Translations under genes and position numbers: made by a program
From: Patescibacteria group bacterium
GTDB taxonomy: Bacteria > Patescibacteriota > JABMPQ01 > JAHIRA01
DNA length: 11,115 bases
Reading direction: 5' to 3'
NCBI GenBank assembly: GCA_018818905.1
Contig: JAHIRA010000066.1
Coordinates: 1 to 11,115 of the forward strand
Shown: positions 4,951 through 11,115 of the stretch, piece after piece
Position numbering within the stretch: the first letter of the stretch is position 1
Layout: each line of letters starts with the position of its first letter
Notes under the pieces: model-generated
Seen by the model: only the letters and a program-made list of their open reading frames with translations
What the model was told of the DNA's origin: nothing
Databases searched by the model: none

Positions 4951-4971
4951 GAGGTTTCCTGCCTCTTTTTT
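4951..4971 (+). terminator. Weak terminator after the four-helix-bundle gene
   Basis: GAGGT (4951-4955) can pair with GCCTC (4961-4965; four Watson-Crick pairs and one T-G) over TTCCT and is followed by six T. The stem is short. It lies 20 bases after the stop codon and before the promoter of the second tRNA. Confidence 0.5.
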
Positions 4972-4988
4972 ATTTCAAGAAAGAAGTC

Positions 4989-4994
4989 TATAAT
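4989..4994 (+). promoter_or_regulatory. -10 box for the second tRNA-Pro
   Basis: A perfect TATAAT lies 9 bases before the tRNA 5' end, so transcription would start about three bases before the mature tRNA. The -35 position is only a T-run, so the promoter is supported mainly by its -10 box. Confidence 0.5.
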
Positions 4995-5003
4995 AAAACC
5001 AGG

Positions 5004-5075
5004 CGGGCTGTAGCGCAGTGGTAGCGCGCATCGTTCGGGACGATGAGGTCGTGGGTTCAAATCCCGCCAGCCCGA
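5004..5075 (+). tRNA. tRNA-Pro (anticodon CGG)
   Basis: The acceptor CGGGCTG (5004-5010) pairs with CAGCCCG (5068-5074), discriminator A at 5075. The D arm GCGC-AGTGGTA-GCGC and the T arm GTGGG-TTCAAAT-CCCGC are the same as in the first tRNA-Pro. The anticodon stem CATCG/CGATG holds TTCGGGA, anticodon CGG, which reads CCG. It has 72 nt and no encoded CCA. Outside the anticodon arm it differs from the first tRNA at a single base (position 9, A instead of G). Confidence 0.97.
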
Positions 5076-5109
5076 GGAATTTGCCTGCCAAATTTCTCCT
5101 TAATTCTTA
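5044..5109 (+). repeat. 66-nt direct repeat, right copy
   Basis: This is identical to 4420-4485. After it the sequence keeps a decayed version of the inverted repeat found behind the first tRNA (for example AAGATTAAGAATC near 5164-5176), but the arms no longer match well and there is no four-helix-bundle gene here. The gap 5076-5204 holds only this remnant before the histidine kinase gene. Confidence 0.93.
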
Positions 5110-5204
5110 TCCTAAATTCTTTGCCTTAATTCTTCTTGCTCCTAGTATTCAAAACAAATTCTCAAGATTAAGAATCAAGAAGAAGATATTTAATAAGACT
5201 ACCT

Positions 5205-6236
5205 ATGAAACAGAAGCAAACTCCAGCAGATCTCGCCAAATTCCCAGAAGAGAATCCATTTCCAGTTCTAAAAGTTGACGATCAGGGTGTCCTCATATAT
5301 GCCAACAAAGCCTCAGATTTCATCCTCAAGTCATGGAAGTGTGTTCCAGGCAAAAAAGTACCGCCCCATTGGAAGCGCTCCATTGCCGAAGCTTTAAAAC
5401 TAGAAAAAGTTAAAGAGCTAGAAATCAGACGTCAGCAGGATTTCTATTCTCTCAGCATTGTTCCGATTAGTAAAAGTAATTACGTTTATATTTATGGCTT
5501 TGACGTCACTCGTCGTCGCCAAAGTGAAGACAAAGTCAAAGACCTCAGCGATCTCAAAAACAAATTCATCCGCATTGTCTCACATCAATTTAGAACCCCG
5601 CTCAATTCTATCAAGTGGAATATCGAGACTCTTCTCATGGGAGAGCTAGGCAAGCTCAAAAAAGAACAAGAAGTTTTTCTTCGCTCAAGCTATGAGGCTC
5701 AAAATGAAGTTCTGAGACGACTTCATGATCTGTTCACGGTTATGGATATAGAAGAGGGTCGCACAGCTCTCAAGAAAGAAAATATCTCTGTCGAGAGTCT
5801 TTGGGGATCGGTCTTAACTACGTGCAAGAAAAACTGCAAACTCAAAAAAATAGACTTTAAATACGTTTCACCTCAAAAAGCACTTCCAAAAATTGAAGCT
5901 GATCCAGAGAAAATCAGATCAGTCTTCGAGCATTTATCAAACAACGCGGTCAACTATACCCAGGAGAATGGCAAGGTTACTGCCAAAATTAGCAAAAAAG
6001 CAAACAGAATTCGCTTTGAAATCAAAGACAACGGTATCGGCATTCCTCCAGCAGAACAAAAATACATCTTTGACCGCTTTTTCAGAGCCACCAACGCTTC
6101 AGCAATGATCACGGATGCCTCAGGAATAGGACTCTCTATCGCCAAGTATTACGTCAAACAGCACAAGGGGACCATCGGATTCAAAAGCGAAGAAGACAGG
6201 GGCAGCACCTTCTGGTTCGAAATTCCCATAAAATAA
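5205..6236 (+). CDS. Soluble PAS-domain sensor histidine kinase
   Basis: The 343-residue protein is a complete class I histidine kinase without membrane helices. A PAS domain covers about residues 15-110 (VLKVDDQGVLIYANKAS is the typical first half). The dimerisation domain has the H box VSHQFRTPLNSIKW with the phospho-accepting His127. The ATPase domain shows the N box HLSNNAVNYT (about 243-252), the G1 box DNGIGIP (about 275), the F box IFDRFFRA and the G2 box GIGLSIAKYYVKQHKG (about 307). Nothing essential is missing. It should sense a cytoplasmic signal and pass phosphate to a response regulator, but no regulator gene is next to it. The ATG at 5205 has no clear Shine-Dalgarno. There is no terminator of its own on the + strand; palindromic repeats start right after the stop. 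Confidence 0.94.
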   Translation: MKQKQTPADLAKFPEENPFPVLKVDDQGVLIYANKASDFILKSWKCVPGKKVPPHWKRSIAEALKLEKVKELEIRRQQDFYSLSIVPISKSNYVYIYGFDVTRRRQSEDKVKDLSDLKNKFIRIVSHQFRTPLNSIKWNIETLLMGELGKLKKEQEVFLRSSYEAQNEVLRRLHDLFTVMDIEEGRTALKKENISVESLWGSVLTTCKKNCKLKKIDFKYVSPQKALPKIEADPEKIRSVFEHLSNNAVNYTQENGKVTAKISKKANRIRFEIKDNGIGIPPAEQKYIFDRFFRATNASAMITDASGIGLSIAKYYVKQHKGTIGFKSEEDRGSTFWFEIPIK

Positions 6237-6239
6237 TAT

Positions 6240-6297
6240 CCCCGTACGGGGTCGCATTCATACGACCCAATGTAGGGACACCGCCATTGGCGTGTCC
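6240..6297. repeat. Short palindromic repeat, copy 4, with a CCCCGTACGGGG palindrome
   Basis: GGACACCGCC (6276-6285) pairs with GGCGTGTCC (6289-6297) around ATT, with one extra C, preceded by TGTAG. Just before it lie the perfect palindrome CCCCGTACGGGG (6240-6251) and a GTCG/CGAC hairpin (6251-6266). The parts match the outer and inner arms of copies 1-3. The rest of the gap up to 6353 is A+T-rich with nothing recognised. Confidence 0.72.
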
Positions 6298-6353
6298 AAA
6301 TTGGCGCATCGCACTTCAAATATAAACAAATAATTCATAGATCAACGCAAATC

Positions 6354-6378
6354 AAAAAAGACGCCCATACGAGCGTCT
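6354..6378 (-). terminator. Intrinsic terminator of rpmB (minus strand)
   Basis: On the minus strand, AGACGC and GCGTCT form a 6-bp stem over eight bases and run into six T (the A-run 6354-6359 on the plus strand). It lies 25 bases after the stop of rpmB. Confidence 0.75.
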
Positions 6379-6402
6379 CAATATTTGCAATAAAACTAGA
6401 AG

Positions 6403-6576
6403 TTACTTCGTCTTGGCCATTGTCTTCAAGCACTTAGTACAGGATTTAACCTGTTGACCTTCAATGGTCACTTTTTGCAGGTTTAAGTGTTGCCTGACTT
6501 TAATTTTGATGTTAGAATGACTTCTACGTGCAGTGTTTAATGCCTTACGGTGGCAGAGATCACATCTTCTTGACAT
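6403..6576 (-). CDS. rpmB: Large-subunit ribosomal protein bL28, zinc-binding form
   Basis: On the minus strand an ATG at 6576 opens a 57-residue frame starting MSRRCDLCHRKALNTARRSH and ending in a TAA at 6403-6405. The first motif, the SHSNIKIKVRQHLNLQ core and the SCTKCLKTMAK end identify bL28, which binds 23S rRNA near the exit site. Two cysteine pairs, CDLC (5, 8) and CTKC (46, 49), make the zinc-ribbon C+ form of the protein. Typical bL28 has about 60-78 residues, so this is a compact but complete version. No Shine-Dalgarno is visible. It is divergent from the protease gene at 6650 and ends in its own terminator. Confidence 0.95.
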   Translation of the reverse strand: MSRRCDLCHRKALNTARRSHSNIKIKVRQHLNLQKVTIEGQQVKSCTKCLKTMAKTK

Positions 6577-6600
6577 ATCTTTTGCGTTGAATTGATAAAG

Positions 6601-6609
6601 TGATACAAT
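6601..6609 (+). promoter_or_regulatory. Extended -10 promoter for the M50 protease
   Basis: TGATACAAT is an extended -10 box (TGn plus TACAAT, five of six). No good -35 box is present at 17 bases, which an extended -10 tolerates. Transcription would start near 6616, giving a leader of about 34 bases before the GTG at 6650. Confidence 0.45.
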
Positions 6610-6649
6610 TAAACTAGCACAAACTTAAAGACTAATCAAGACCAAATTC

Positions 6650-7288
6650 GTGCCTATTAACTTTCTCTTATCACAACCTATCATGTTCGTGGCCTGGGCA
6701 GCGGCTCTTGTTGTCGCTATTACCGTCCACGAATTTTCTCATGCTCTAGCGGCTTATTTTCTAGGAGACATGACTGCCAAAGAAGAGGGCCGTCTGACAC
6801 TCAATCCAGCAGCTCATCTGAGCCTGATTGGAACCCTTATGCTTCTTGTAGCCGGTTTTGGTTGGGGAAAGCCTGTCCCGTTCAATCCTTACAATCTAAA
6901 GCATCCCAAATTTGGCCCGGCCATTATTGCTCTTGCCGGACCAGCTTCTAACCTGATAATGCTTATTCTTTTTGGACTTGTCCTTAGATTTGTCTATCCT
7001 CTGACCGGTCTTGGCCCAGAGAACGCTATGTTTTACTTTCTGTATCTTCTTATCCTTGTCAATGGCATCCTTATGGCCTTCAATCTTATCCCAATCCCAC
7101 CCCTCGATGGCTCCAAACTTCTTTTCCTTGTCCTGCCCAACTCACTAGCCAACGTCAGAGATTTTCTGCAACAATATGGTTTCTATTTGCTAATTGGGCT
7201 GGTTCTCCTTGGTGGTTCGCTGTTAGCTACGCTCTTTGGTGCGCTACAACGAGTTACTGATTTTCTTTTTATTCCACCCATTTTTTAG
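6650..7288 (+). CDS. Site-2-protease-type membrane metalloprotease (M50 family)
   Basis: The 212-residue membrane protein carries the zinc-protease motif HEFSH (His27, Glu28, His31) inside the first membrane helix, VVAITVHEFSHALAAYFLGD. The second zinc-ligand motif, NLIPIPPLDG (Asp153), lies in a later helix. LAGPASN (about 95-101) is also typical. It has about five hydrophobic segments and no PDZ or CBS domain, so it belongs to the small standalone S2P group common in bacteria, which cuts proteins inside the membrane. The real substrate is unknown. The start is GTG at 6650; the next in-frame ATG (residue 12) would remove part of the first hydrophobic stretch. It is transcribed away from rpmB and ends in TAG just before a T-rich stretch without an obvious hairpin. 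Confidence 0.92.
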   Translation: MPINFLLSQPIMFVAWAAALVVAITVHEFSHALAAYFLGDMTAKEEGRLTLNPAAHLSLIGTLMLLVAGFGWGKPVPFNPYNLKHPKFGPAIIALAGPASNLIMLILFGLVLRFVYPLTGLGPENAMFYFLYLLILVNGILMAFNLIPIPPLDGSKLLFLVLPNSLANVRDFLQQYGFYLLIGLVLLGGSLLATLFGALQRVTDFLFIPPIF

Positions 7289-7338
7289 TTTTTGTCTTTA
7301 ATGATACAATTTTCCTTTATCTTCCTTCTTGAATCCAC

Positions 7339-7367
7339 TTGACTAGTTATTAACATTTTGCAATAAT
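7339..7367 (+). promoter_or_regulatory. Probable promoter for rpsL-rpsG
   Basis: TTGACT (7339-7344) and AATAAT (7362-7367) are separated by 17 bases. Transcription would begin near 7374, leaving a leader of about 58 bases before the ATG of rpsL. No Shine-Dalgarno is seen in that leader. Confidence 0.5.
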
Positions 7368-7431
7368 TACCCAAGATAAAGCCTTTAACCAGGGTTACGT
7401 TTTAGAATACTTTACTAAACCTCATTATTTC

Positions 7432-7920
7432 ATGCCTACCATCAATCAGCTTGTCAAAAAAAAGAGAAAGAAAACTATCAAGAAATCCAAAGCCCCTGCT
7501 TTACAGAAGGTTTTTAATAGTGTTCAAAAGAAATCCAAAACCCTTCCCAAAGGATGTCCCTTCAAAAGAGGTGTCTGCGTCAAAGTAACCACCACCACCC
7601 CCAAAAAACCTAACTCTGCTCTTAGAAAAATTGCTAGAGTCAGACTGACCAATAGAATGGAAGTCACAGCCTATATTCCCGGTGAAGGTCACAATCTCCA
7701 AGAGCATTCCATTGTTATGATCAGAGGTGGAAGAGTCAAAGATCTTCCCGGTGTCAAATACCATATTGTCCGTGGTCGTCTAGATACCGGTGGAGTAGAA
7801 GGTAGAAGCCGCAGCCGCAGTAAATACGGAACCAAAAAACCTAGCGGTGGTGACAAAAGTGCCCCTGCCAAAAAAGCTCCAGCAGAAAAAGCCGAAGCTT
7901 CAAAAGAATCAAACGAATAA
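7432..7920 (+). CDS. rpsL: Small-subunit ribosomal protein uS12
   Basis: uS12 sits at the decoding centre of the 30S subunit. The signature parts are all present: [14 protein letters not shown], the [20 protein letters not shown] loop and [32 protein letters not shown]. The lysines and PGVKYH loop involved in streptomycin response look wild-type. Like Gram-positive uS12 it has an insert of about 14 residues after KAPAL. Beyond the usual end ([10 protein letters not shown]) there is a tail of about 25 residues rich in Ala, Lys, Glu and Ser, which makes the protein 162 residues long instead of 124-140. The tail looks disordered. rpsG starts 16 bases after the stop, so the two are cotranscribed. 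The start codon has no Shine-Dalgarno. Confidence 0.98.
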   Translation: MPTINQLVKKKRKKTIKKSKAPALQKVFNSVQKKSKTLPKGCPFKRGVCVKVTTTTPKKPNSALRKIARVRLTNRMEVTAYIPGEGHNLQEHSIVMIRGGRVKDLPGVKYHIVRGRLDTGGVEGRSRSRSKYGTKKPSGGDKSAPAKKAPAEKAEASKESNE

Positions 7921-7936
7921 TTTAAACTATTAGCAA

Positions 7937-8407
7937 ATGGCCAGAAGAGGAAAAGCATCAAAAAGGAAGATCGCCCCAGATCAGAGATTCAACAACGAAC
8001 TAGTCGCCAAATTTATAAACCACGTCATGAAAGATGGCAAGAAAACTGTGGCCAAAAGAGTGGTTTATGACGCTTTTGATATTGTTTCAGAAAAGACCAA
8101 AAAAGATCCTGTCGAGGTTTTTGATCTTGCTCTCAGAAACATCGGCCCATCACTAGAGATTAAGGGTCGTCGTATTGGTGGAGCCAATTATCAAATTCCT
8201 TACGAAGTTCACGGTGAAAGAAGAAATACTCTAGCGATGCGTTGGATTATTGACGCCTCAGCTGCAAAGAAAGGTCAGCCTATGTGCAAAAAGTTATCCG
8301 AAGAACTTATTCTAGCCTCAGACAAACAGGGTAATGCATACAAAAAAAGAGAAGACATTCAAAGAATGGCTGAAGCCAACAAAGCTTTTGCTCATTTCGC
8401 CCGATAA
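7937..8407 (+). CDS. rpsG: Small-subunit ribosomal protein uS7
   Basis: uS7 starts assembly of the 30S head by binding 16S rRNA. The 156-residue length is exactly the usual one. It opens MARRGKASKRKIAPDQRFNN and has the helical core VAKFINHVMKDGKKTVAKRV. The IGPSLEIKGRRIGGANYQIP loop, the RRNTLAMRWIIDAS helix and the end EANKAFAHFAR complete the pattern. No Shine-Dalgarno precedes the ATG. In most bacteria rpsG is followed by fusA and tuf; here it is followed by a small membrane protein gene instead. Confidence 0.98.
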   Translation: MARRGKASKRKIAPDQRFNNELVAKFINHVMKDGKKTVAKRVVYDAFDIVSEKTKKDPVEVFDLALRNIGPSLEIKGRRIGGANYQIPYEVHGERRNTLAMRWIIDASAAKKGQPMCKKLSEELILASDKQGNAYKKREDIQRMAEANKAFAHFAR

Positions 8408-8423
8408 AAACACTATCACGTCC

Positions 8424-8771
8424 ATGAAAACAAAAATTCTCCCTGCTCTCATCATTGTCGCTCTCATTGCTCCTATCTCAACTCTGGCTGCGCCTGAAGA
8501 TGCCGCTGGAGTTGCTTTCATGGGTATTTTTGGTGGCTTCATGATGATCTGGCAAATGATTTTCTTTGGAATTATGGCTCTCAATGTGGCTGGTTTTGTT
8601 TTTTGGATTTTTATGATAGTTGACGTAGCCAAGCATCAGTTCAAAGACGAGACCGAAAGATTAACCTGGATTTTGGTGGTTGTTTTGGCTGGTTGGATTG
8701 GAGCCATTATTTACTATTTTACAATCAAAGCCAAAGACAAAAAGATTAATGGAGGAACGCACACAGACTAA
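8424..8771 (+). CDS. Small membrane protein with a PLDc_N-type domain
   Basis: The 115-residue product has an N-terminal hydrophobic signal (residues 4-22, ending STLAAPED), a second membrane segment (about 31-52), and then a two-helix region with the PLD-nuclease N-terminal pattern: FWIFMIVDVAKHQFKDETERLTWILVV followed by GWIGAIIYYFTIK. The polar loop KDETERLTW between two helices is typical of PLDc_N. In such small proteins this domain occurs alone, without the nuclease part, and its function is not known. I chose ATG 8424, 16 bases after the rpsG stop and at the start of the signal-like segment; a longer frame from 8334 would overlap rpsG. Its 3' end overlaps the next gene by 23 bases, so the two probably work and are translated together. 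Confidence 0.8.
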   Translation: MKTKILPALIIVALIAPISTLAAPEDAAGVAFMGIFGGFMMIWQMIFFGIMALNVAGFVFWIFMIVDVAKHQFKDETERLTWILVVVLAGWIGAIIYYFTIKAKDKKINGGTHTD

Positions 8772-9996
8772 AAAAGAAAAACAACAAAAATTCCAGAGCT
8801 ATCTTTTTTTGTCTCTTCTGGTTGTATTAGTGGTTTCTCTGACCACTATTTATTTTGTCTGGAGGGAGGCGCAAGTAAAGCAGGCAGCAGAAGAAGAGCA
8901 GATTTCAGACGAAGATGCTTCCGGTCTCAAGAATGCTGTCGAGCAGCTCTATGAAAACGCTGAAAACAAAAGCCTCAGTGATCAAGAAGTTATCCCCCGC
9001 GAGAAACTATTTCTTGAAGACAATGAGCTTGTTGTGATGGTCAGCTCGGCTGATTTCACGGCTCTTCAAATCCAGAAATTGGATTCAGAGGCTTCTTATA
9101 TTGCCACCACTATCAAAGAGAAAAACATCACCGGAGCTGATCTTGATAATGACCACAGCCTCATATCTTTCTCATCTGCCGATCCGGCTTTAGAAAAACA
9201 AGGCCTCTTTCTTTATGAAATAGAAGAAGATAGACTGACACATTTGGCCGCCAATCTTGAAGGAAAACTCAATTATCGTCAAACTCTCTTTTCAAATGAC
9301 AGTCGCTATCTGGCAGCAGAATATCTCGAAGAAGGACAAAGCAAACTCTCTCTCTATGACACAGAAGATCAGACCTTTGGTAAGTTTAGCAACCAAGACG
9401 GCTCCGAGCTTGTAGTCGATAGTTTTTCTTTTGAAGGCAGCGATCTCTTTGTTATCGGCAAAAGCCCAGACGAAGCAACAGATCTCTACTTTCAAAATCC
9501 CAAAGACGAAATAGCCGAAAGATTCAAGGCAGATTTCTTTTCCGATAACAAAATCCCTCTGAAGGCAAGAAAGTCACCCATAGAAAACATTCTGGCTGTC
9601 TTGGTAAAGGAGGTAGAAGAGGAAGATAGTAAGACAGCTCTATACTTATTTGATTTTGACACCAGAGAAGAAATCAAGAAAATAGAATTACCGGATTGGA
9701 ACCCCGAAGACACTTCTTTCGCTTGGGCGGCTGAAGGACAGGGGATTAATCTAACCCACCGGGACAATCTCTACTATCTCGCCAAGGAGAGCGATTTTTC
9801 TTATAAAGATGAAGTGGTTAAAGAAGGTTTGGGAAGTATTGTCAAATCACCCCAAGATGGTCTCCTGGTTTTCCAGAAACTGTTTATCAATCAAGAAGAA
9901 GTCTTGACAAAAATAATAATTTATGATATAATCGCGCAAGAAAAGCTTTATGAAAGTGAAGCTATGCCTTTTGTTAAATTAATTGGATTAACATAA
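8749..9996 (+). CDS. Membrane-anchored propeller-like protein of unknown function
   Basis: The family is not recognised with certainty. The 415-residue protein has a short basic N-terminus (MEERTQTKKEKQQKFQSY), one membrane helix at about 18-38, and a long polar part that should lie outside. This part shows about six or seven repeats of the kind 'short hydrophobic strand, then LYD/LYLF/IYD strand with acidic loops' (for example LSLYDTEDQTFGKF, TALYLFDFDTREEIKKI, IIIYDIIAQEKL), which fits a WD40/TolB-like beta propeller. It contains no cysteine that I can see and is strongly acidic. I chose ATG 8749, which overlaps the preceding gene by 23 bases; a frame opening at 8680 would overlap by almost 100 bases and add residues unlike an N-terminus. 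A promoter for the next gene lies in its last 100 bases. Confidence 0.78.
   Translation: MEERTQTKKEKQQKFQSYLFLSLLVVLVVSLTTIYFVWREAQVKQAAEEEQISDEDASGLKNAVEQLYENAENKSLSDQEVIPREKLFLEDNELVVMVSSADFTALQIQKLDSEASYIATTIKEKNITGADLDNDHSLISFSSADPALEKQGLFLYEIEEDRLTHLAANLEGKLNYRQTLFSNDSRYLAAEYLEEGQSKLSLYDTEDQTFGKFSNQDGSELVVDSFSFEGSDLFVIGKSPDEATDLYFQNPKDEIAERFKADFFSDNKIPLKARKSPIENILAVLVKEVEEEDSKTALYLFDFDTREEIKKIELPDWNPEDTSFAWAAEGQGINLTHRDNLYYLAKESDFSYKDEVVKEGLGSIVKSPQDGLLVFQKLFINQEEVLTKIIIYDIIAQEKLYESEAMPFVKLIGLT
9904..9932 (+). promoter_or_regulatory. Perfect consensus promoter inside the 3' end of the propeller gene
   Basis: TTGACA (9904-9909) and TATAAT (9927-9932) are exactly 17 bases apart, and TG at 9924-9925 adds an extended -10 element. 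Transcription should start near 9939, about 62 bases before the ATG at 10001. It is the best promoter match in the window. Confidence 0.8.
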
Positions 9997-10000
9997 AAAT

Positions 10001-11115
10001 ATGGTGGAATTACCAGGAAGAAATGGTGAGGATTTAGAAAAGACTGTTGATAAGAGATCGCCGGCACAGAAAGGAAAAGAATCTGTTGATCCTTATGGTG
10101 AAACCCAATTTATGTCCGGCAATGAACCAACTAAAACCATGCTGCCGGATGACTACAGGAAAATAGGATTTGATGAAAAATTAAGCAAGGTAGATCTAGA
10201 GTCTGATGATTATCTATTGCTAGAACTAACACCCATTCCAGATTCAGGCGATATTAGTGGCTTTGCTGTTGATAGTGCCCAAAAAATACAATTTATCCTA
10301 GATCAAATTAGTGAGAGAGTTAGAAATTTAGGTCAAAACGAGAATCCGGAAGAGGCTCTTGAGATTATGAATAATCAGCTGCAGAAGATGCAGCAGGAAA
10401 TAAGTGGTGCAAACATAAAGCAAGGAGTAGAGTATCCAGCCCAACTAGTCAATACACTTAAGGAGTTTGGGACTTACAAAAACTGGGTCAGAGATCTAAA
10501 AGAAAACCCAGAGCAGCTCCAGAATTACACCAGAATGCTAGAGAGAAGCCGAAAAGAAGGCGAACGAATCAGAGAAGAGGTTAGGCAAGCAAAGGAGGCT
10601 CAAGCCCTGAAGAACCAAAAAGAAAAGGAAGCTAGAGACCTAGAGACTGACCAATTAGTAGTCAAAAATCTGGAGGATATAGAAAAAGAAGAAGATGCCA
10701 GGGCTATTAGTATTTCTAGGATTGACAAAGAAATCAATGAGCTTTCTTCTCTTGTTGATGAAGTTGAAGGTCCCAGGAAAGAAATCATTCGATCAAGATT
10801 AGACATGAAAAAATTTGATCGACAAGAGCTTGAGAATAGATTGGAGATACTGGCCGCAACAAAACTAAATCTTAATTTTGGTAGGGAAATCCCAGGTCTT
10901 TCGGTGAAAGAAAATGGAGAGAGAAGACAGGACTTGATTAGGTTTGAGATTCTTCGACTTAGCGAAGAAACTGGGATTGTTACGCAGCGAGTTGACTTGG
11001 CCCTTGAAAGACCGTTCAGTATTGAAAAAACACCCAAAGAATTGCGGAATCAAATTGAAGATCTGGAAGAAGCTATGGATGTGATTATTAGTGAAACTTT
11101 CAAGCTTTTATCTCG
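10001..11115 (+). CDS. Large coiled-coil protein, 3' end outside the window (partial)
   Basis: The ATG at 10001 opens a frame that stays open for 371 codons and runs off the window, so the total length is unknown. There is no signal peptide or membrane helix in the visible part. Residues 1-70 are polar and disordered-looking. From about residue 100 the sequence is dominated by Glu, Lys, Arg, Gln and Leu with heptad-like spacing, with long helices such as NQLQKMQQEI and ERIREEVRQAKEAQALKNQK, broken by short Pro- or Gly-containing turns. I recognise no family; it may be a structural or scaffold protein. It lies four bases behind the propeller gene stop, has no Shine-Dalgarno, and has its own perfect promoter at 9904-9932. 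Confidence 0.82.
   Translation, partial: MVELPGRNGEDLEKTVDKRSPAQKGKESVDPYGETQFMSGNEPTKTMLPDDYRKIGFDEKLSKVDLESDDYLLLELTPIPDSGDISGFAVDSAQKIQFILDQISERVRNLGQNENPEEALEIMNNQLQKMQQEISGANIKQGVEYPAQLVNTLKEFGTYKNWVRDLKENPEQLQNYTRMLERSRKEGERIREEVRQAKEAQALKNQKEKEARDLETDQLVVKNLEDIEKEEDARAISISRIDKEINELSSLVDEVEGPRKEIIRSRLDMKKFDRQELENRLEILAATKLNLNFGREIPGLSVKENGERRQDLIRFEILRLSEETGIVTQRVDLALERPFSIEKTPKELRNQIEDLEEAMDVIISETFKLLS

Noticed and set aside
4420..5109. attL/attR of an integrated element at tRNA-Pro
   Set aside because: The repeat does flank a gene, but both tRNAs are complete and there is no integrase or phage gene in the 624-base unit; duplication is the simpler reading.
5018..5278. 86-codon ORF starting inside the second tRNA-Pro
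   Set aside because: It runs through the tRNA and the start of the histidine kinase gene; a chance open frame.
8334..8423. Longer N-terminus for the PLDc_N-type membrane protein
   Set aside because: It would overlap rpsG by more than 70 bases and place a polar stretch before a clear signal-like segment beginning at ATG 8424.
8680..8748. Longer N-terminus for the propeller-like protein
   Set aside because: It would overlap the preceding gene by about 90 bases and its residues only mirror that gene's reading in another frame.
10600..11037. 145-codon Ser/Phe/Leu-rich ORF on the minus strand
   Set aside because: Antisense of Glu/Lys-rich coiled-coil codons, which gives exactly this composition; no start signal.

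Overview
The window looks like a piece of a chromosome from a candidate-phyla-radiation (Patescibacteria, probably Parcubacteria-like) bacterium. The reasons are indirect. Several housekeeping genes (glycosyltransferase, ndk, rpsL, rpsG) start without a visible Shine-Dalgarno (SD) sequence. The core genes are mixed with small membrane proteins, a short S2P-type protease and a four-helix-bundle (23S rRNA intervening-sequence type) protein. rpsL/rpsG is not followed by fusA/tuf. TGA behaves as a stop, so this is not a code-25 lineage. No taxonomic marker was searched, so the assignment is an inference.

Left part (1-3240): a four-helix membrane protein of unknown function (34-1131), a terminator, a GT4 glycosyltransferase (1223-2533) from a possible near-leaderless promoter, and nucleoside diphosphate kinase 10 nt behind it (2544-3011). 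A terminator and three copies of a short palindromic repeat follow. A fourth copy lies at 6276-6297.

Middle part (3240-4340): the most unusual stretch. A near-consensus sigma70 promoter has its -10 box at the exact centre of an inverted repeat that resembles an operator. It leads into a 27-codon leader ORF. The leader's stop codon touches a 14-bp hairpin whose 3' arm overlaps an intrinsic terminator. After another terminator-like hairpin come three small ORFs (47, 70 and 62 codons) with strong AGGAGG-type SD sequences. The first encodes a basic five-cysteine mini-protein and is joined to the second by an ATGA overlap. The third has its own copy of the long-hairpin/overlapping-terminator design. 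It looks like a compact, tightly controlled cassette of unknown function, with translation signals unlike the neighbouring core genes.

tRNA region (4380-5204): two tRNA-Pro genes (anticodons GGG and CGG) are almost identical outside the anticodon arm and share a 66-nt perfect direct repeat covering the 3' half and downstream flank. Between them is a four-helix-bundle protein gene whose SD is buried in a 30-bp perfect inverted repeat that starts just after the first tRNA.

Right part (5205-11115): a soluble PAS-histidine kinase with no partner regulator, ribosomal protein bL28 (minus strand, zinc form), a divergent M50/S2P membrane protease, uS12 and uS7, then a small PLDc_N-type membrane protein overlapping a membrane-anchored, propeller-like protein. 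Inside the 3' end of the latter is a perfect TTGACA-17-TATAAT promoter facing a coiled-coil protein that runs off the window.
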